From NCBI GenBank assembly GCA_001802655.1, contig MGZO01000005.1:1-14804 (forward strand): a stretch of 14,804 bases of DNA. Direction: 5' to 3'. The notes beneath the pieces are model-generated. The model saw only the letters and a program-made list of their open reading frames with translations. It made no database searches and had not been told where the DNA came from. The first letter of the stretch is position 1. Every line of letters begins with the position of its first letter. The position numbers were made by a program, and so were the translations under genes. This DNA comes from Hydrogenophilales bacterium RIFOXYD1_FULL_62_11. GTDB lineage: Bacteria > Pseudomonadota > Gammaproteobacteria > Burkholderiales > Thiobacillaceae. Below are positions 1-7,478 of this stretch, one piece after another.

Positions 1-869
1 CGTGGCCAATCGAGTCGCGCGAAGTCGTCAACATCGATCAGGTGCGTACGGTTGAAATTGGTTATCGCAGCAACGTCAAGAACGAAATGCTGCGCGAATC
101 ACTGATGCTTACCGATGATGAAAATATTGTCGATTTGCAATTCGCGGTGCAGTACCTCATCAAAGATCCCAAGGATTTCCTTTTTGTCGACCGCGCGCCC
201 GAGGAGACTGTGCGTCAGGTGGCTGAAAGTGCGATGCGCGAAATCGTCGGACGAAACAAGATGGATTTCGTGCTCTACGAGGGGCGTGCCGAAATCGCTA
301 CGCGCGCCAGATCGCTGACACAGTTGATTCTTGATCGCTACAGGACAGGCATCACGATCAGCCAGCTGACTTTGCAGAATATTCAGCCGCCTGAGCAGGT
401 GCAATCGGCATTCGACGATGCGGTGAAGGCCGGTCAGGATCGCGAGCGCCTGAAAAATGAAGCAGAGGCTTATGCCAACGATGTGGTGCCACGTGCGCGC
501 GGCTTCGCATCGCGCCTCAAAGAAGAGGCCGAGGGGTATCAGCAGTCTGTGATTGCAAACGCCGAGGGTGAGGCGAATCGGTTTTCCCAGATTGTTACTC
601 AGTATGCGAAAGCTCCTCAGGTTACGCGTGAGCGGATTTATCTCGACACGATGCAATCCGTGATGAATAACACAACAAAAGTGATCGTCGATCAGAAGGG
701 CAACAGTTTGTTGTATCTGCCACTCGACAAGCTGCAGCAGATCGTGAGCCAGCCTTATGCGGGTGCACCTGAGTCGTTGTCGCCATCACCCGCTGTGGCG
801 CCCGCTGCAGCATCAGACCCACGTTCACGTGATGCCTTCCGCAGCCGCGATCGGGAGGATCGGCCATGA
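1..869 (+). CDS. hflK: HflK, FtsH protease modulator subunit (5' end cut off by window)
   Basis: HflK and HflC form a large membrane complex (SPFH/prohibitin family) around FtsH that restrains its proteolysis of membrane and regulatory proteins. The reading frame is open from base 3, before the first GTG at 42, and its first residues (WPIESREVVNIDQVRTVE) match the HflK family just after the membrane anchor, so the anchor and Gly-rich N-terminus lie outside the window. The visible part holds the SPFH domain, then an Ala/Glu-rich helical stretch (AEAYANDVVPRARG and onward) and a short Pro/Ala/Ser-rich, charged tail that is typical of HflK and poorly conserved. The stop overlaps the hflC start by four bases (ATGA), so the two are translationally coupled. 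The identification is secure; only the N-terminus is missing. Confidence 0.95.
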   Translation, partial: WPIESREVVNIDQVRTVEIGYRSNVKNEMLRESLMLTDDENIVDLQFAVQYLIKDPKDFLFVDRAPEETVRQVAESAMREIVGRNKMDFVLYEGRAEIATRARSLTQLILDRYRTGITISQLTLQNIQPPEQVQSAFDDAVKAGQDRERLKNEAEAYANDVVPRARGFASRLKEEAEGYQQSVIANAEGEANRFSQIVTQYAKAPQVTRERIYLDTMQSVMNNTTKVIVDQKGNSLLYLPLDKLQQIVSQPYAGAPESLSPSPAVAPAAASDPRSRDAFRSRDREDRP

Positions 870-1747
870 AGATTAATTTTGCGCCCGTTGTGATCGGGCT
901 GGCTGTAGTGGCTATCGTGCTGAGCGGTAGCATGTTTACCGTCAGCCAGACTCAAAATGCACTGGTTTTCCAGCTCGGTGAGGTGGTCTCGGTGAAGCAG
1001 AAGCCGGGCCTGTATTTCAAATTGCCGCTGGTCCAGAACGTGCGTTTTTTTGATACGCGCATTTTGACTCTTGATGATGCTGATCCCGAAAGCTTCATTA
1101 CCTCCGAAAAGAAAAACGTGCTGGTCGACTCGTTCATCAAGTGGCGCGTCGTCAATGCCAAGCAGTTCTATGTTTCGGTTGGCGGTGACGAGAGCCGTGC
1201 GGCGATTCGTTTGAAGCAAACCGTGAATGATGGCTTGCGTGCCGAGTTTGGTAAACGTTCGATAAACGATGTGGTTTCCGGTAAGCGCGACGATGTGATG
1301 CGTGCGATTCGCACCAGTGCTGACCGTTTTGCAAGTACCTTGGGCGTTCAGGTGGTTGATGTACGCATCAAACGCGTCGAACTGCCATCGTCGGTTTCCG
1401 AGAACGTGTATCGCCGCATGGATGCCGAACGCAAAAAAGTAGCCAATGAATTGCGCTCGACCGGTGCCGCAGAGGCCGAGAAGATCAAGGCTGACGCCGA
1501 CAAGCAGAAGCAGGTGATCGTCGCCGAAGCTTATCGCGAAGCGCAGGGCGTTAAGGGTGCGGGTGATGCCAAAGCGTCAGCTGTGTACGCCGCAGCATAT
1601 GGAACAAATCCCGAGTTCTACGCGTTTTATCGCTCGATGCAGGCTTATCGTGAAAGCTTCAAGAACAAGAGCGATGTGATGGTGCTCGATCCCAGTGCGG
1701 ACTTCTTTAAATACATGAAGAATCCGCGTGCCGCTGGCGGTAAATGA
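866..1747 (+). CDS. hflC: HflC, FtsH protease modulator subunit
   Basis: This is the partner of HflK in the periplasm-facing HflKC complex that surrounds FtsH. The protein has 293 residues, the usual size. One N-terminal membrane segment (about residues 6-26) is followed by the SPFH domain, with the motif VSQTQNALVFQLGEVV near the start. A long Ala/Glu/Lys helix follows (residues about 190-235, with KVANELRSTGAAEAEKIKAD), then the family C-terminus with PEFYAFYRSMQAYRESF and DFFKYM. The start is fixed by the ATGA overlap with hflK. Its own stop overlaps a further ATG (1744-1747) that begins the damaged DUF2065 gene. It is probably cotranscribed with hflK, hisZ and purA, since no terminator is seen between them. 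Confidence 0.97.
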   Translation: MKINFAPVVIGLAVVAIVLSGSMFTVSQTQNALVFQLGEVVSVKQKPGLYFKLPLVQNVRFFDTRILTLDDADPESFITSEKKNVLVDSFIKWRVVNAKQFYVSVGGDESRAAIRLKQTVNDGLRAEFGKRSINDVVSGKRDDVMRAIRTSADRFASTLGVQVVDVRIKRVELPSSVSENVYRRMDAERKKVANELRSTGAAEAEKIKADADKQKQVIVAEAYREAQGVKGAGDAKASAVYAAAYGTNPEFYAFYRSMQAYRESFKNKSDVMVLDPSADFFKYMKNPRAAGGK

Positions 1748-1934
1748 CCGGTTTAACTGGCTTGCTGCAATTGGCTTGTTGCTGGTAATTGAGAGGGGTG
1801 CTGCTGCCATTTGCTGCACCCGCCATCTGGCGTGATGGTTTTCGCTGGATGTGGGGGCTGGCGATGGCCAGTTGCGTTCTATCGGCGCTGCCTCGATGTT
1901 GGGCGGCGTTTTTTTGTTGATGGTGTTGAATTGA
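1744..1934 (+). pseudogene. Frameshifted DUF2065 (YjeT-type) small inner-membrane protein gene
   Basis: The space between hflC and hisZ is not empty. Read with three 1-base corrections it gives a continuous protein of about 63 residues of the DUF2065 family, which often sits exactly here in betaproteobacteria. From ATG 1744 the frame gives MTGL, then needs one extra base near 1756 to continue as WLAAIGLLLVIE (1758-1793). It then has one base too many near 1794 before GVLLPFAAPAIWRDGFRW (1795-1848), and lacks one base near 1863-1864 before GQLRSIGAASMLGG and the stop at 1932-1934. The hydrophobic start, the PFAAP-WRDGF block, the DGQLR-like block and the second hydrophobic stretch match the family's two-helix layout. 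As written, the first frame stops after 14 codons. This is either a young pseudogene or a cluster of sequencing errors; the function of the family is unknown. Confidence 0.8.
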
Positions 1935-1948
1935 ATTGTTGAGCTGAA

Positions 1949-2911
1949 ATGGCTGCCTGGTTGCTCCCTGAAAATGTAGAAGATGTCCTGCCCCCGCAAG
2001 CCTGGCGTATGGAGGACATGCGGCGTGCCTTGCTCGATCTGTTCCGTAGCCGTGGATATCAGTTGGTGATCCCGCCGCTGATGGAGTATGTCGACTCCCT
2101 GTTGACTGGCGTGGGGGCGGATCTCGATCTCAAGACCTTCAAACTGGTTGATCAATTGTCCGGACGATTGATGGGGGTGCGCGCCGACATCACGCCGCAG
2201 GTGGCGCGTATCGATGCACATTTGCTGACGGCCAATGCAGTGAATCGTCTGTGTTACGCAGGTAGCGTGCTACACACCCAGTCGGATGGCTTTCATCGCT
2301 CACGCGAGCCGATCCAGATCGGCGCCGAGTTGTATGGAGAGCCGGGTGCTGAAGCCGATCTCGAAATCCTGACTTTGATGTTGCAAGGGCTGTCGGCGTG
2401 TGGCGTCGACTCGCTGCAACTCGACATCGGCCATGTTGGGGTTTACCGTGCTTTGGCTCAAGAAGCCAGGTTGGATGGGGAGCTTGAACATCAGTTGTTC
2501 GGCGCTTTGCAGGCCAAGGACAGCAGTACGGTGAGTGTTCTCACTGCGGGGCTGTCTGCAGCTTTGCGCGATGCCTTCGCTGCGTTGCCACGGTTGTATG
2601 GAGACCGCGGCGTGTTAGCGGAGGCGCGCGCATGCCTGCCGCAATTGGCGACAGTGCAGAGCGCATTGGATACGCTGGAGGGACTCGATCGCGGCTTGGT
2701 TGGCGTCAATGCTGCTTATGACTTGGCCGAGTTGCGTGGCTACGGCTATCACAGTGGTGTGGTGTTTGCCGCTTATACGGGTGGGCGTAGCCATGCAATT
2801 GCGCAGGGCGGACGCTACGACGAAGTAGGGCGGGTATTCGGCCGGGCGCGTCCGGCCACCGGTTTCAGTCTGGATTTACGTGAACTGGCCATTGCCAGTT
2901 CCGTTGCTTAA
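1949..2911 (+). CDS. hisZ: HisZ, ATP phosphoribosyltransferase regulatory subunit (short form)
   Basis: HisZ is a histidyl-tRNA synthetase paralog without charging activity. With short-form HisG it makes the first enzyme of histidine synthesis (ATP + PRPP to phosphoribosyl-ATP) and carries histidine feedback control. Visible blocks are WLLPENVEDVLPPQA at the start, the class II motif 2-like region with RADITPQVARID (about residues 78-89) and REPIQIGAELYG, and the HisRS-like second part with DLAELRGYGYHSGVVFAAY, GGRYDEVG and FGRARPATGFSLDL near the end. The protein has 320 residues, while betaproteobacterial relatives as I recall them have about 380-390: some 60 residues after the FSLDL block seem to be absent. 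The ATG at 1949 is the family start but has only a weak ribosome site; translation may normally be coupled to the broken upstream gene. hisG is not in the window. Confidence 0.92.
   Translation: MAAWLLPENVEDVLPPQAWRMEDMRRALLDLFRSRGYQLVIPPLMEYVDSLLTGVGADLDLKTFKLVDQLSGRLMGVRADITPQVARIDAHLLTANAVNRLCYAGSVLHTQSDGFHRSREPIQIGAELYGEPGAEADLEILTLMLQGLSACGVDSLQLDIGHVGVYRALAQEARLDGELEHQLFGALQAKDSSTVSVLTAGLSAALRDAFAALPRLYGDRGVLAEARACLPQLATVQSALDTLEGLDRGLVGVNAAYDLAELRGYGYHSGVVFAAYTGGRSHAIAQGGRYDEVGRVFGRARPATGFSLDLRELAIASSVA
2882..2901 (+). repeat. Perfect 8-bp inverted repeat at the 3' end of hisZ
   Basis: GAACTGGC (2882-2889) and GCCAGTTC (2894-2901) are exact inverse complements around the tetraloop CATT. 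The hairpin lies in the last codons of hisZ, ten bases before its stop, and is followed by mixed sequence rather than a T-run, so it is not a standard terminator. It could be an mRNA stability or processing element between hisZ and purA, or a scar of the event that shortened hisZ. Confidence 0.55.
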
Positions 2912-2915
2912 TAAA

Positions 2916-2968
2916 GTGGCAGCACAATAAAGGGAGGCTTCGCTGTGGCAACAAATAACGTGGCAGCA
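2916..2968 (+). repeat. Three near-identical GTGGCARCA nonamers around the purA start
   Basis: GTGGCAGCA (2916-2924), GTGGCAACA (2945-2953) and GTGGCAGCA (2960-2968) recur within 53 bases. The second is the purA start codon plus two codons and the third is an in-frame alternative start. This suggests local duplication that added a few codons to the PurA N-terminus. Confidence 0.4.
2931..2937 (+). promoter_or_regulatory. purA ribosome binding site
   Basis: AGGGAGG lies seven bases before GTG 2945. It is the best Shine-Dalgarno match in this region and decides the purA start in favour of 2945 over the second in-frame GTG at 2960, which has none. Confidence 0.75.
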
Positions 2969-4258
2969 AAAAATGTCGTCGTCATCGGCACTCAGTGGGG
3001 CGACGAAGGCAAAGGCAAAATAGTCGATTGGTTGACCGACCGTGCGCAGGGCGTGGTGCGCTTCCAGGGCGGTCACAACGCCGGCCATACCCTGGTGGTA
3101 GCCGGCAAGAAAACCGTTCTGCACCTGATTCCATCCGGCATTCTGCGTGACAACGTTACGTGCTACATCGGCAACGGCGTGGTGCTTTCACCGACGGCGC
3201 TGCTGGAAGAAATGGATATGCTGATTGCAGCTGGCGTGGATGTCGCTAGCCGCCTGAAACTCAGCGAAGCCTGCCCGCTCATCATGCCGCATCACGTGGC
3301 GCTTGATCAGGCGCGTGAGATTGCCAAGGGGGCGGGAAAAATTGGCACCACGGGTCGCGGCATTGGGCCAGCCTATGAAGACAAGGTTGCGCGTCGTGCG
3401 TTGCGCCTGCAGGACTTGTTCCATCGCGAACGCTTTGCCGCCAAACTTGGCGAGGTACTTGATCATCACAACTTCATGCTGAAAAACTACTACAAGGTTG
3501 ACGTGGTTGATTTCAACCAGTCGCTAGACAGCATGATGGCCATGGCCGATCGCCTGAAGCCGATGATAGCTGACGTACCGCGCAGCCTCTACGAAGCCAA
3601 CAAGGCGGGTGGCAACCTGCTGTTCGAGGGCGCACAGGGTACGCTGCTTGACATCGACCACGGTACCTACCCTTTCGTGACCTCGTCCAACTGCACCGCT
3701 GGCGGTGCGTCCACCGGCGCGGGTGTCGGACCGAATACACTGCATTACGTGCTGGGCATTACCAAGGCCTACACCACACGCGTAGGTTCCGGGCCTTTCC
3801 CGACCGAACTGTTCGACGACGTCGGCCAGTATCTTGGTGAGAAGGGCCACGAATTTGGGGCCACCACGGGCCGTGCGCGACGTTGTGGCTGGTTTGATGC
3901 TGCTGCGCTCAAGCGCTCAATTCAGATCAATGGAGTGTCGGGGCTGTGCGTAACGAAACTTGACGTGCTGGATGGTCTGGAAACCGTGCGTGTCTGTGTT
4001 GGCTACAAAGTTGACGGTGAGGTATGTGACATTCTGCCCGTGGGAGCCGAATCCATTGCGCGTGTCGAGCCGATCTACGAAGACTTGCCAGGTTGGAGCG
4101 ACACCACGGTGGGCGTGCAAGAATTTGACAAGTTACCGCAAAAAGCGCAAACCTATCTCAAACGAATGGAAGCATTGTGCGAAGTGCCGGTTGACGTCGT
4201 CTCGACCGGACCAGATCGGGTGGAGACAATTGTGCGTCGTCATCCTTACGAGGCGTAA
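2945..4258 (+). CDS. purA: PurA, adenylosuccinate synthetase
   Basis: PurA catalyses the GTP-dependent joining of IMP and aspartate to adenylosuccinate, the first committed step to AMP, in the cytoplasm. All signature blocks are present: the GTP loop GTQWGDEGKGK (residues 15-25, catalytic Asp20), GGHNAGHTLV with the catalytic His, TTGRGIGPAYEDK, EGAQGTLLDIDHGTYPFVTSSN-type IMP loop, and TTGRARRCGWFD. The length is 437 residues. The GTG start at 2945 has a good ribosome site; a start at GTG 2960 would give MAAKNVVVIG and 432 residues, closer to the usual family N-terminus, so the first five residues are an extension. It lies 33 bases after hisZ in the same direction with no terminator between, and ends before the strong hairpin at 4281-4313. 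Confidence 0.98.
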   Translation: MATNNVAAKNVVVIGTQWGDEGKGKIVDWLTDRAQGVVRFQGGHNAGHTLVVAGKKTVLHLIPSGILRDNVTCYIGNGVVLSPTALLEEMDMLIAAGVDVASRLKLSEACPLIMPHHVALDQAREIAKGAGKIGTTGRGIGPAYEDKVARRALRLQDLFHRERFAAKLGEVLDHHNFMLKNYYKVDVVDFNQSLDSMMAMADRLKPMIADVPRSLYEANKAGGNLLFEGAQGTLLDIDHGTYPFVTSSNCTAGGASTGAGVGPNTLHYVLGITKAYTTRVGSGPFPTELFDDVGQYLGEKGHEFGATTGRARRCGWFDAAALKRSIQINGVSGLCVTKLDVLDGLETVRVCVGYKVDGEVCDILPVGAESIARVEPIYEDLPGWSDTTVGVQEFDKLPQKAQTYLKRMEALCEVPVDVVSTGPDRVETIVRRHPYEA

Positions 4259-4280
4259 TGCCCGAGATTGAATCTACACA

Positions 4281-4313
4281 AGCAAAAAGCCGACACAAGG
4301 TCGGCTTTTTGCT
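4281..4313. terminator. Bidirectional intrinsic terminator shared by purA and tRNA-Leu
   Basis: A 14-bp perfect inverted repeat, AGCAAAAAGCCGAC (4281-4294) and GTCGGCTTTTTGCT (4300-4313), encloses the loop ACAAG. The stem carries an A5/T5 tract at its base on both sides, so the hairpin is followed by U residues when read from either strand. It starts 22 bases after the purA stop and 6 bases beyond the 3' end of the minus-strand tRNA gene, so it fits both convergent transcripts. Confidence 0.92.
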
Positions 4314-4319
4314 TACAAC

Positions 4320-4404
4320 TGGTGCCCAGAAGAGGACTCGAACCTCCACACCTTGCGGCACACGGACCTGAACCGTGCGCGTCTACCAATTCCGCCATCT
4401 GGGC
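4320..4404 (-). tRNA. tRNA-Leu, anticodon CAG
   Basis: The reverse complement gives an 85-base class II tRNA. The acceptor stem is GCCCAGA paired with TCTGGGC, followed by discriminator A and an encoded CCA (complement of 4320-4322). The D arm has the leucine form GGCGGAATTGGTAGACGC. The anticodon stem is ACGG/CCGT around TTCAGGT, with anticodon CAG at 4370-4368, which reads CUG, the most used leucine codon in this window. A variable arm (TGCCGCAAGGTGT) and a T arm with GGTTCGAGTCC follow. It is a single gene with its own promoter and terminator, placed between purA and rnr on the opposite strand. Confidence 0.98.
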
Positions 4405-4416
4405 AATAAGGCGCGC

Positions 4417-4445
4417 ATTCTAGAGAGCAGAGAATAAATTGTCAA
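4417..4445 (-). promoter_or_regulatory. Sigma-70 promoter of tRNA-Leu with stringent-type discriminator
   Basis: On the minus strand there is a perfect -35 TTGACA (4445-4440), a 17-base spacer, and -10 TAGAAT (4422-4417). The next bases, GCGCGCC, form a GC-rich discriminator as found at stable RNA promoters under ppGpp control. The expected start is about 4410, six bases before the mature tRNA 5' end. The -35 box overlaps the TTG start codon of the divergent rnr gene (4439-4441). Confidence 0.9.
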
Positions 4446-6718
4446 CGAACAAATCAAATAGCCGTTCGGCTAAACACAAAATTCCGGCGATTCGCCTGGC
4501 TGATCCGTTCTATGAGCGCGAAATCGAGCGCTACGAATCGCCCTTGCCCAGCCGTGAATATATCTTGCAGTTACTGACTGAGGCAGGCTGTCCGGTTGAT
4601 GCGGACGCGCTGGCCGAACAGCTGAAGATCACCGATGACGAGCGCGAGCTGTTCCAGCGTCGTCTGGGTGCGATGCAACGCGATGGCCAGCTGATGCTGA
4701 ACCGCAAGCGCCTGCTTTGCTTGCCCGACAAACTGGATCTCATCAAGGGCCGGGTCGAAGGGCATCCGGATGGCTTTGGCTTTGTCTCGCCCGACGAAGA
4801 CGGTGATGATTTGTTTTTGTCTCCCAAGGAAATGCACCGCGTGCTGCACGGTGACAAGGTGCTGGTTCGGGTGGCGGGATTTGACCGGCGTGGACGGCGT
4901 GAAGCCAAAATCGTTGAGGTGCTGGAGCACGTCAACAAGTTCGTCGTCGGTCGCTACTATTCCGAAGATGGCATTGGCTTTTTGATCGCGGAAAACCGTC
5001 GTATCAACCAGGATATTCTCGTCCCGGCAGGAAACGAGGGCGCAGCGCAATCCGGCCAGGTGGTGACGGTGGAAATCGTCACCCAGCCCGGCGCGCACAA
5101 TGAAGCCATAGGTCGCGTCAGCGAAATTCTCGGTAGCTACACCGGTCCGGGCATGGAAATCGAGATTGCGTTGCGCAAGCACGACCTGCCGTATGTGTTC
5201 CCGCCGGACGTGGAAAAGCAGGCGGCAGGATTGCCGAACAAGGTGCTGAAGAAAGACATGGCCGGCCGCGAAGACATTCGCCACTTGCCGCTGGTGACCA
5301 TCGACGGTGAAACTGCGCGCGATTTCGACGACGCGGTGTATTGCGAACCGCTCGGCCGCAGCGGCTTCCGCCTGATTGTTGCGATTGCCGACGTCAGCCA
5401 TTACGTCAAGCCGAGTGACGCGCTCGACACGGAAGGCTACGAACGCGGCAATTCAGTTTATTTCCCGCGCCGCGTCATCCCCATGTTGCCCGAGGCATTG
5501 TCCAATGGCCTGTGTTCGCTCAACCCGGAAGTCGATCGCCTCTCGATGGTGTGCGACATGCAAGTCAGCAGCACCGGCAACATCAAGGAATATCGTTTTT
5601 ATCCAGCGGTGATTTATTCGCATGCACGCCTGACCTACAATCAGGTGTGGGACTGGCTTTCCGGTGCGACCCAGCCTGATGCGAAGCAGACGGCACTGAT
5701 GCCGCATTTGCAGGCGCTGGATAAGCTCTTTCGCACTTTGTTGAAGGCGCGCGCCAAACGGGGCGCGATTGACTTCGGCTCGACCGAAACGCAGATGCAG
5801 TTCGACGATGAAGGCAAGATCAAGGCCATCGTGCCGGTGATCCGCAACGACGCCCACCGCATCATCGAGGAATGCATGCTGGCCGCCAACGTCTGCGCGT
5901 CGGATTATCTGCACGCCAACCAGCAGCCCGCACTGTTCCGTGTCCATGAAGGCCCGACCCCGGAGAAGCTCGCTGCGCTGCGCGGATTCATGGCCGAGTT
6001 TGGCCTGGATCTGGCCGGTGGAGACAAGCCGCACGCCAAGGATTACGCCACACTCCTGGAGCAGATCAAGCCGCGTCCTGATGCCGGTTTGCTGCAGACC
6101 GTGATGCTGCGCTCGCTCAAGCAGGCGGTCTACAGCCCGGACAACAAGGGCCATTTCGGTCTGGCCTATGAGGCCTACACCCACTTCACCTCGCCGATTC
6201 GTCGCTACCCCGACTTGCTGGTGCATCGTGGCATCAAGGCGGTGCTGAACGGCGAAAAGCTGCCCGTCAAGGGCCTGGCGGAAATCGGCGTGCATTGCTC
6301 GATGACCGAGCGCCGTGCCGACGATGCCACCCGTGATGTCGACGCCTGGCTCAAAACCTATTTCATGCGCGACCGCATTGGCGACGAATACAACGGAACC
6401 GTCAGCGCAGTCACCAACTTTGGCATGTTTGTCGCACTTGACGAGATTTTCATCGAAGGCCTAGTTCACGTTTCAGAACTCGGTCAGGATTATTTTCATT
6501 ACGACCAGAGCAAGCACTGGATGCTCGGTGAACGGACCGGCAAGCGTTATCGTTTAGGTGACCGGGTGCGGATCAAGGTGATGCGCGCCGATATCGAAAC
6601 CAGCAAGATCGATTTTGCGCTGGTCGAGACGATCGAGTCTGCGGACGACGTTGCGGCGGAATTTTCTGCTCCAAAAAAGAAGCCGGGCAGAGCCAGAACG
6701 GGTGGCAAAAAGAAATGA
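4439..6718 (+). CDS. rnr: RNase R, 3'-5' exoribonuclease
   Basis: RNase R degrades structured RNA from the 3' end and takes part in rRNA quality control and in trans-translation. Its 759 residues show, in order, a winged-helix-like N-terminal region (about 25-95, with PSREYILQLL), two cold-shock/OB domains (about 95-260), the RNB catalytic domain with TIDGETARDFDDA (287-299, holding the metal-binding Asp residues) and HRIIEECMLAANV (from 473), SPIRRYPDLLVHRGI (from 585), one S1 domain (about 645-730, with GTVSAVTNFGMFV and EGLVHVSEL) and a Lys-rich tail ending GGKKK. The TTG start at 4439 is the only start-type codon upstream of the conserved region: a stop lies in frame at 4421 and no ATG, GTG or other TTG follows before it. 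It has only a weak ribosome site. rlmB overlaps its stop. Confidence 0.97.
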   Translation: MSTNKSNSRSAKHKIPAIRLADPFYEREIERYESPLPSREYILQLLTEAGCPVDADALAEQLKITDDERELFQRRLGAMQRDGQLMLNRKRLLCLPDKLDLIKGRVEGHPDGFGFVSPDEDGDDLFLSPKEMHRVLHGDKVLVRVAGFDRRGRREAKIVEVLEHVNKFVVGRYYSEDGIGFLIAENRRINQDILVPAGNEGAAQSGQVVTVEIVTQPGAHNEAIGRVSEILGSYTGPGMEIEIALRKHDLPYVFPPDVEKQAAGLPNKVLKKDMAGREDIRHLPLVTIDGETARDFDDAVYCEPLGRSGFRLIVAIADVSHYVKPSDALDTEGYERGNSVYFPRRVIPMLPEALSNGLCSLNPEVDRLSMVCDMQVSSTGNIKEYRFYPAVIYSHARLTYNQVWDWLSGATQPDAKQTALMPHLQALDKLFRTLLKARAKRGAIDFGSTETQMQFDDEGKIKAIVPVIRNDAHRIIEECMLAANVCASDYLHANQQPALFRVHEGPTPEKLAALRGFMAEFGLDLAGGDKPHAKDYATLLEQIKPRPDAGLLQTVMLRSLKQAVYSPDNKGHFGLAYEAYTHFTSPIRRYPDLLVHRGIKAVLNGEKLPVKGLAEIGVHCSMTERRADDATRDVDAWLKTYFMRDRIGDEYNGTVSAVTNFGMFVALDEIFIEGLVHVSELGQDYFHYDQSKHWMLGERTGKRYRLGDRVRIKVMRADIETSKIDFALVETIESADDVAAEFSAPKKKPGRARTGGKKK

Positions 6719-7467
6719 GCGAGAAGTCCAAATCTCCCGAGAAACTGATTTACGGTTTTCATGCCGTGTTGGCCCGCTTGCGTCACGACCCGGCTGGCGT
6801 GCTGGAGATCTACCTCGATCTCACCCGCCGTGATGCGCGTTCGCGCGATCTGGTCGCGCAGGCCAAAACCTGCCAGGTTAATCTCGCGCAGGTTGAACCT
6901 GCGCGTCTGGCGCGGCTGGTGGGCAAGGACATCAAGCATCAGGGTGTGGTTGCGCGCGTCAAGCCGGTTGCGCTCAGTCATTCGCTCGACGATATCCTGG
7001 AAAACATCAAGGGTCCTCCGCTGCTGCTGATTCTGGATGGCGTCACCGATCCGCACAATCTGGGCGCGATTTTGCGTTCTGCCGATGCCTTCGGCGCGCA
7101 TGCGGTGATTGCACCGAAAGACAATGCGGTCGGCATCAACGCCACCGTTGAAAAGGTCGCCTCGGGCGCGGCCGAAACCGTGCCTTACATCATGGTCACC
7201 AACCTGGCGCGCACCATCGAAGAGCTTAAAGAGCAAAACATCTGGGTCATCGCCGCCGACATGGACGGTGACCAGACCTTGTCCGGCATTGATGCCAAAA
7301 TCGGCATCGCCTGGGTGTTGGGTTCAGAAGGCGAGGGCATCCGGCGCCTGGTCAAGCAAAGCTGTGATCAGGTCGCGCGCATCCCGCTCGGTGGTACGGT
7401 CGAAAGCCTCAATGTGTCGGTTTCGGCAGCCTTGTGTTTGTATGAGACGGCGCGTCAGCGCGGCTAG
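6715..7467 (+). CDS. rlmB: RlmB, 23S rRNA (Gm2251) 2'-O-methyltransferase
   Basis: RlmB methylates the ribose of G2251 in the P loop of 23S rRNA, using SAM through a SPOUT (trefoil-knot) fold. The N-terminal substrate-binding domain opens with the family signature LIYGFHAVLARL (residues 11-22). The SPOUT motifs follow: LDGVTDPHNLGAILRSAD (107-124, with Asn115 and Arg121), VLGSEGEGIRRL (201-212) and IPLGGTVESLNVSVSAAL (223-240). The length of 250 residues is normal. The start overlaps the rnr stop by ATGA, and the rnr-rlmB pair is conserved in proteobacteria. An intrinsic terminator follows 11 bases after the stop. The name rests on the neighbour rnr and the N-terminal domain; the second SPOUT enzyme in the window, at 10880, lacks this signature. 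Confidence 0.95.
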   Translation: MSEKSKSPEKLIYGFHAVLARLRHDPAGVLEIYLDLTRRDARSRDLVAQAKTCQVNLAQVEPARLARLVGKDIKHQGVVARVKPVALSHSLDDILENIKGPPLLLILDGVTDPHNLGAILRSADAFGAHAVIAPKDNAVGINATVEKVASGAAETVPYIMVTNLARTIEELKEQNIWVIAADMDGDQTLSGIDAKIGIAWVLGSEGEGIRRLVKQSCDQVARIPLGGTVESLNVSVSAALCLYETARQRG

Positions 7468-7478
7468 CGTGAAAATGG

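Noticed and set aside
4571..7236. Long minus-strand open frames opposite rnr and rlmB (4571-5401, 5453-6295, 6547-7236)
   Set aside because: They mirror GC-rich codon use of the real genes, show no known family features, and have no start signals. They are shadows.
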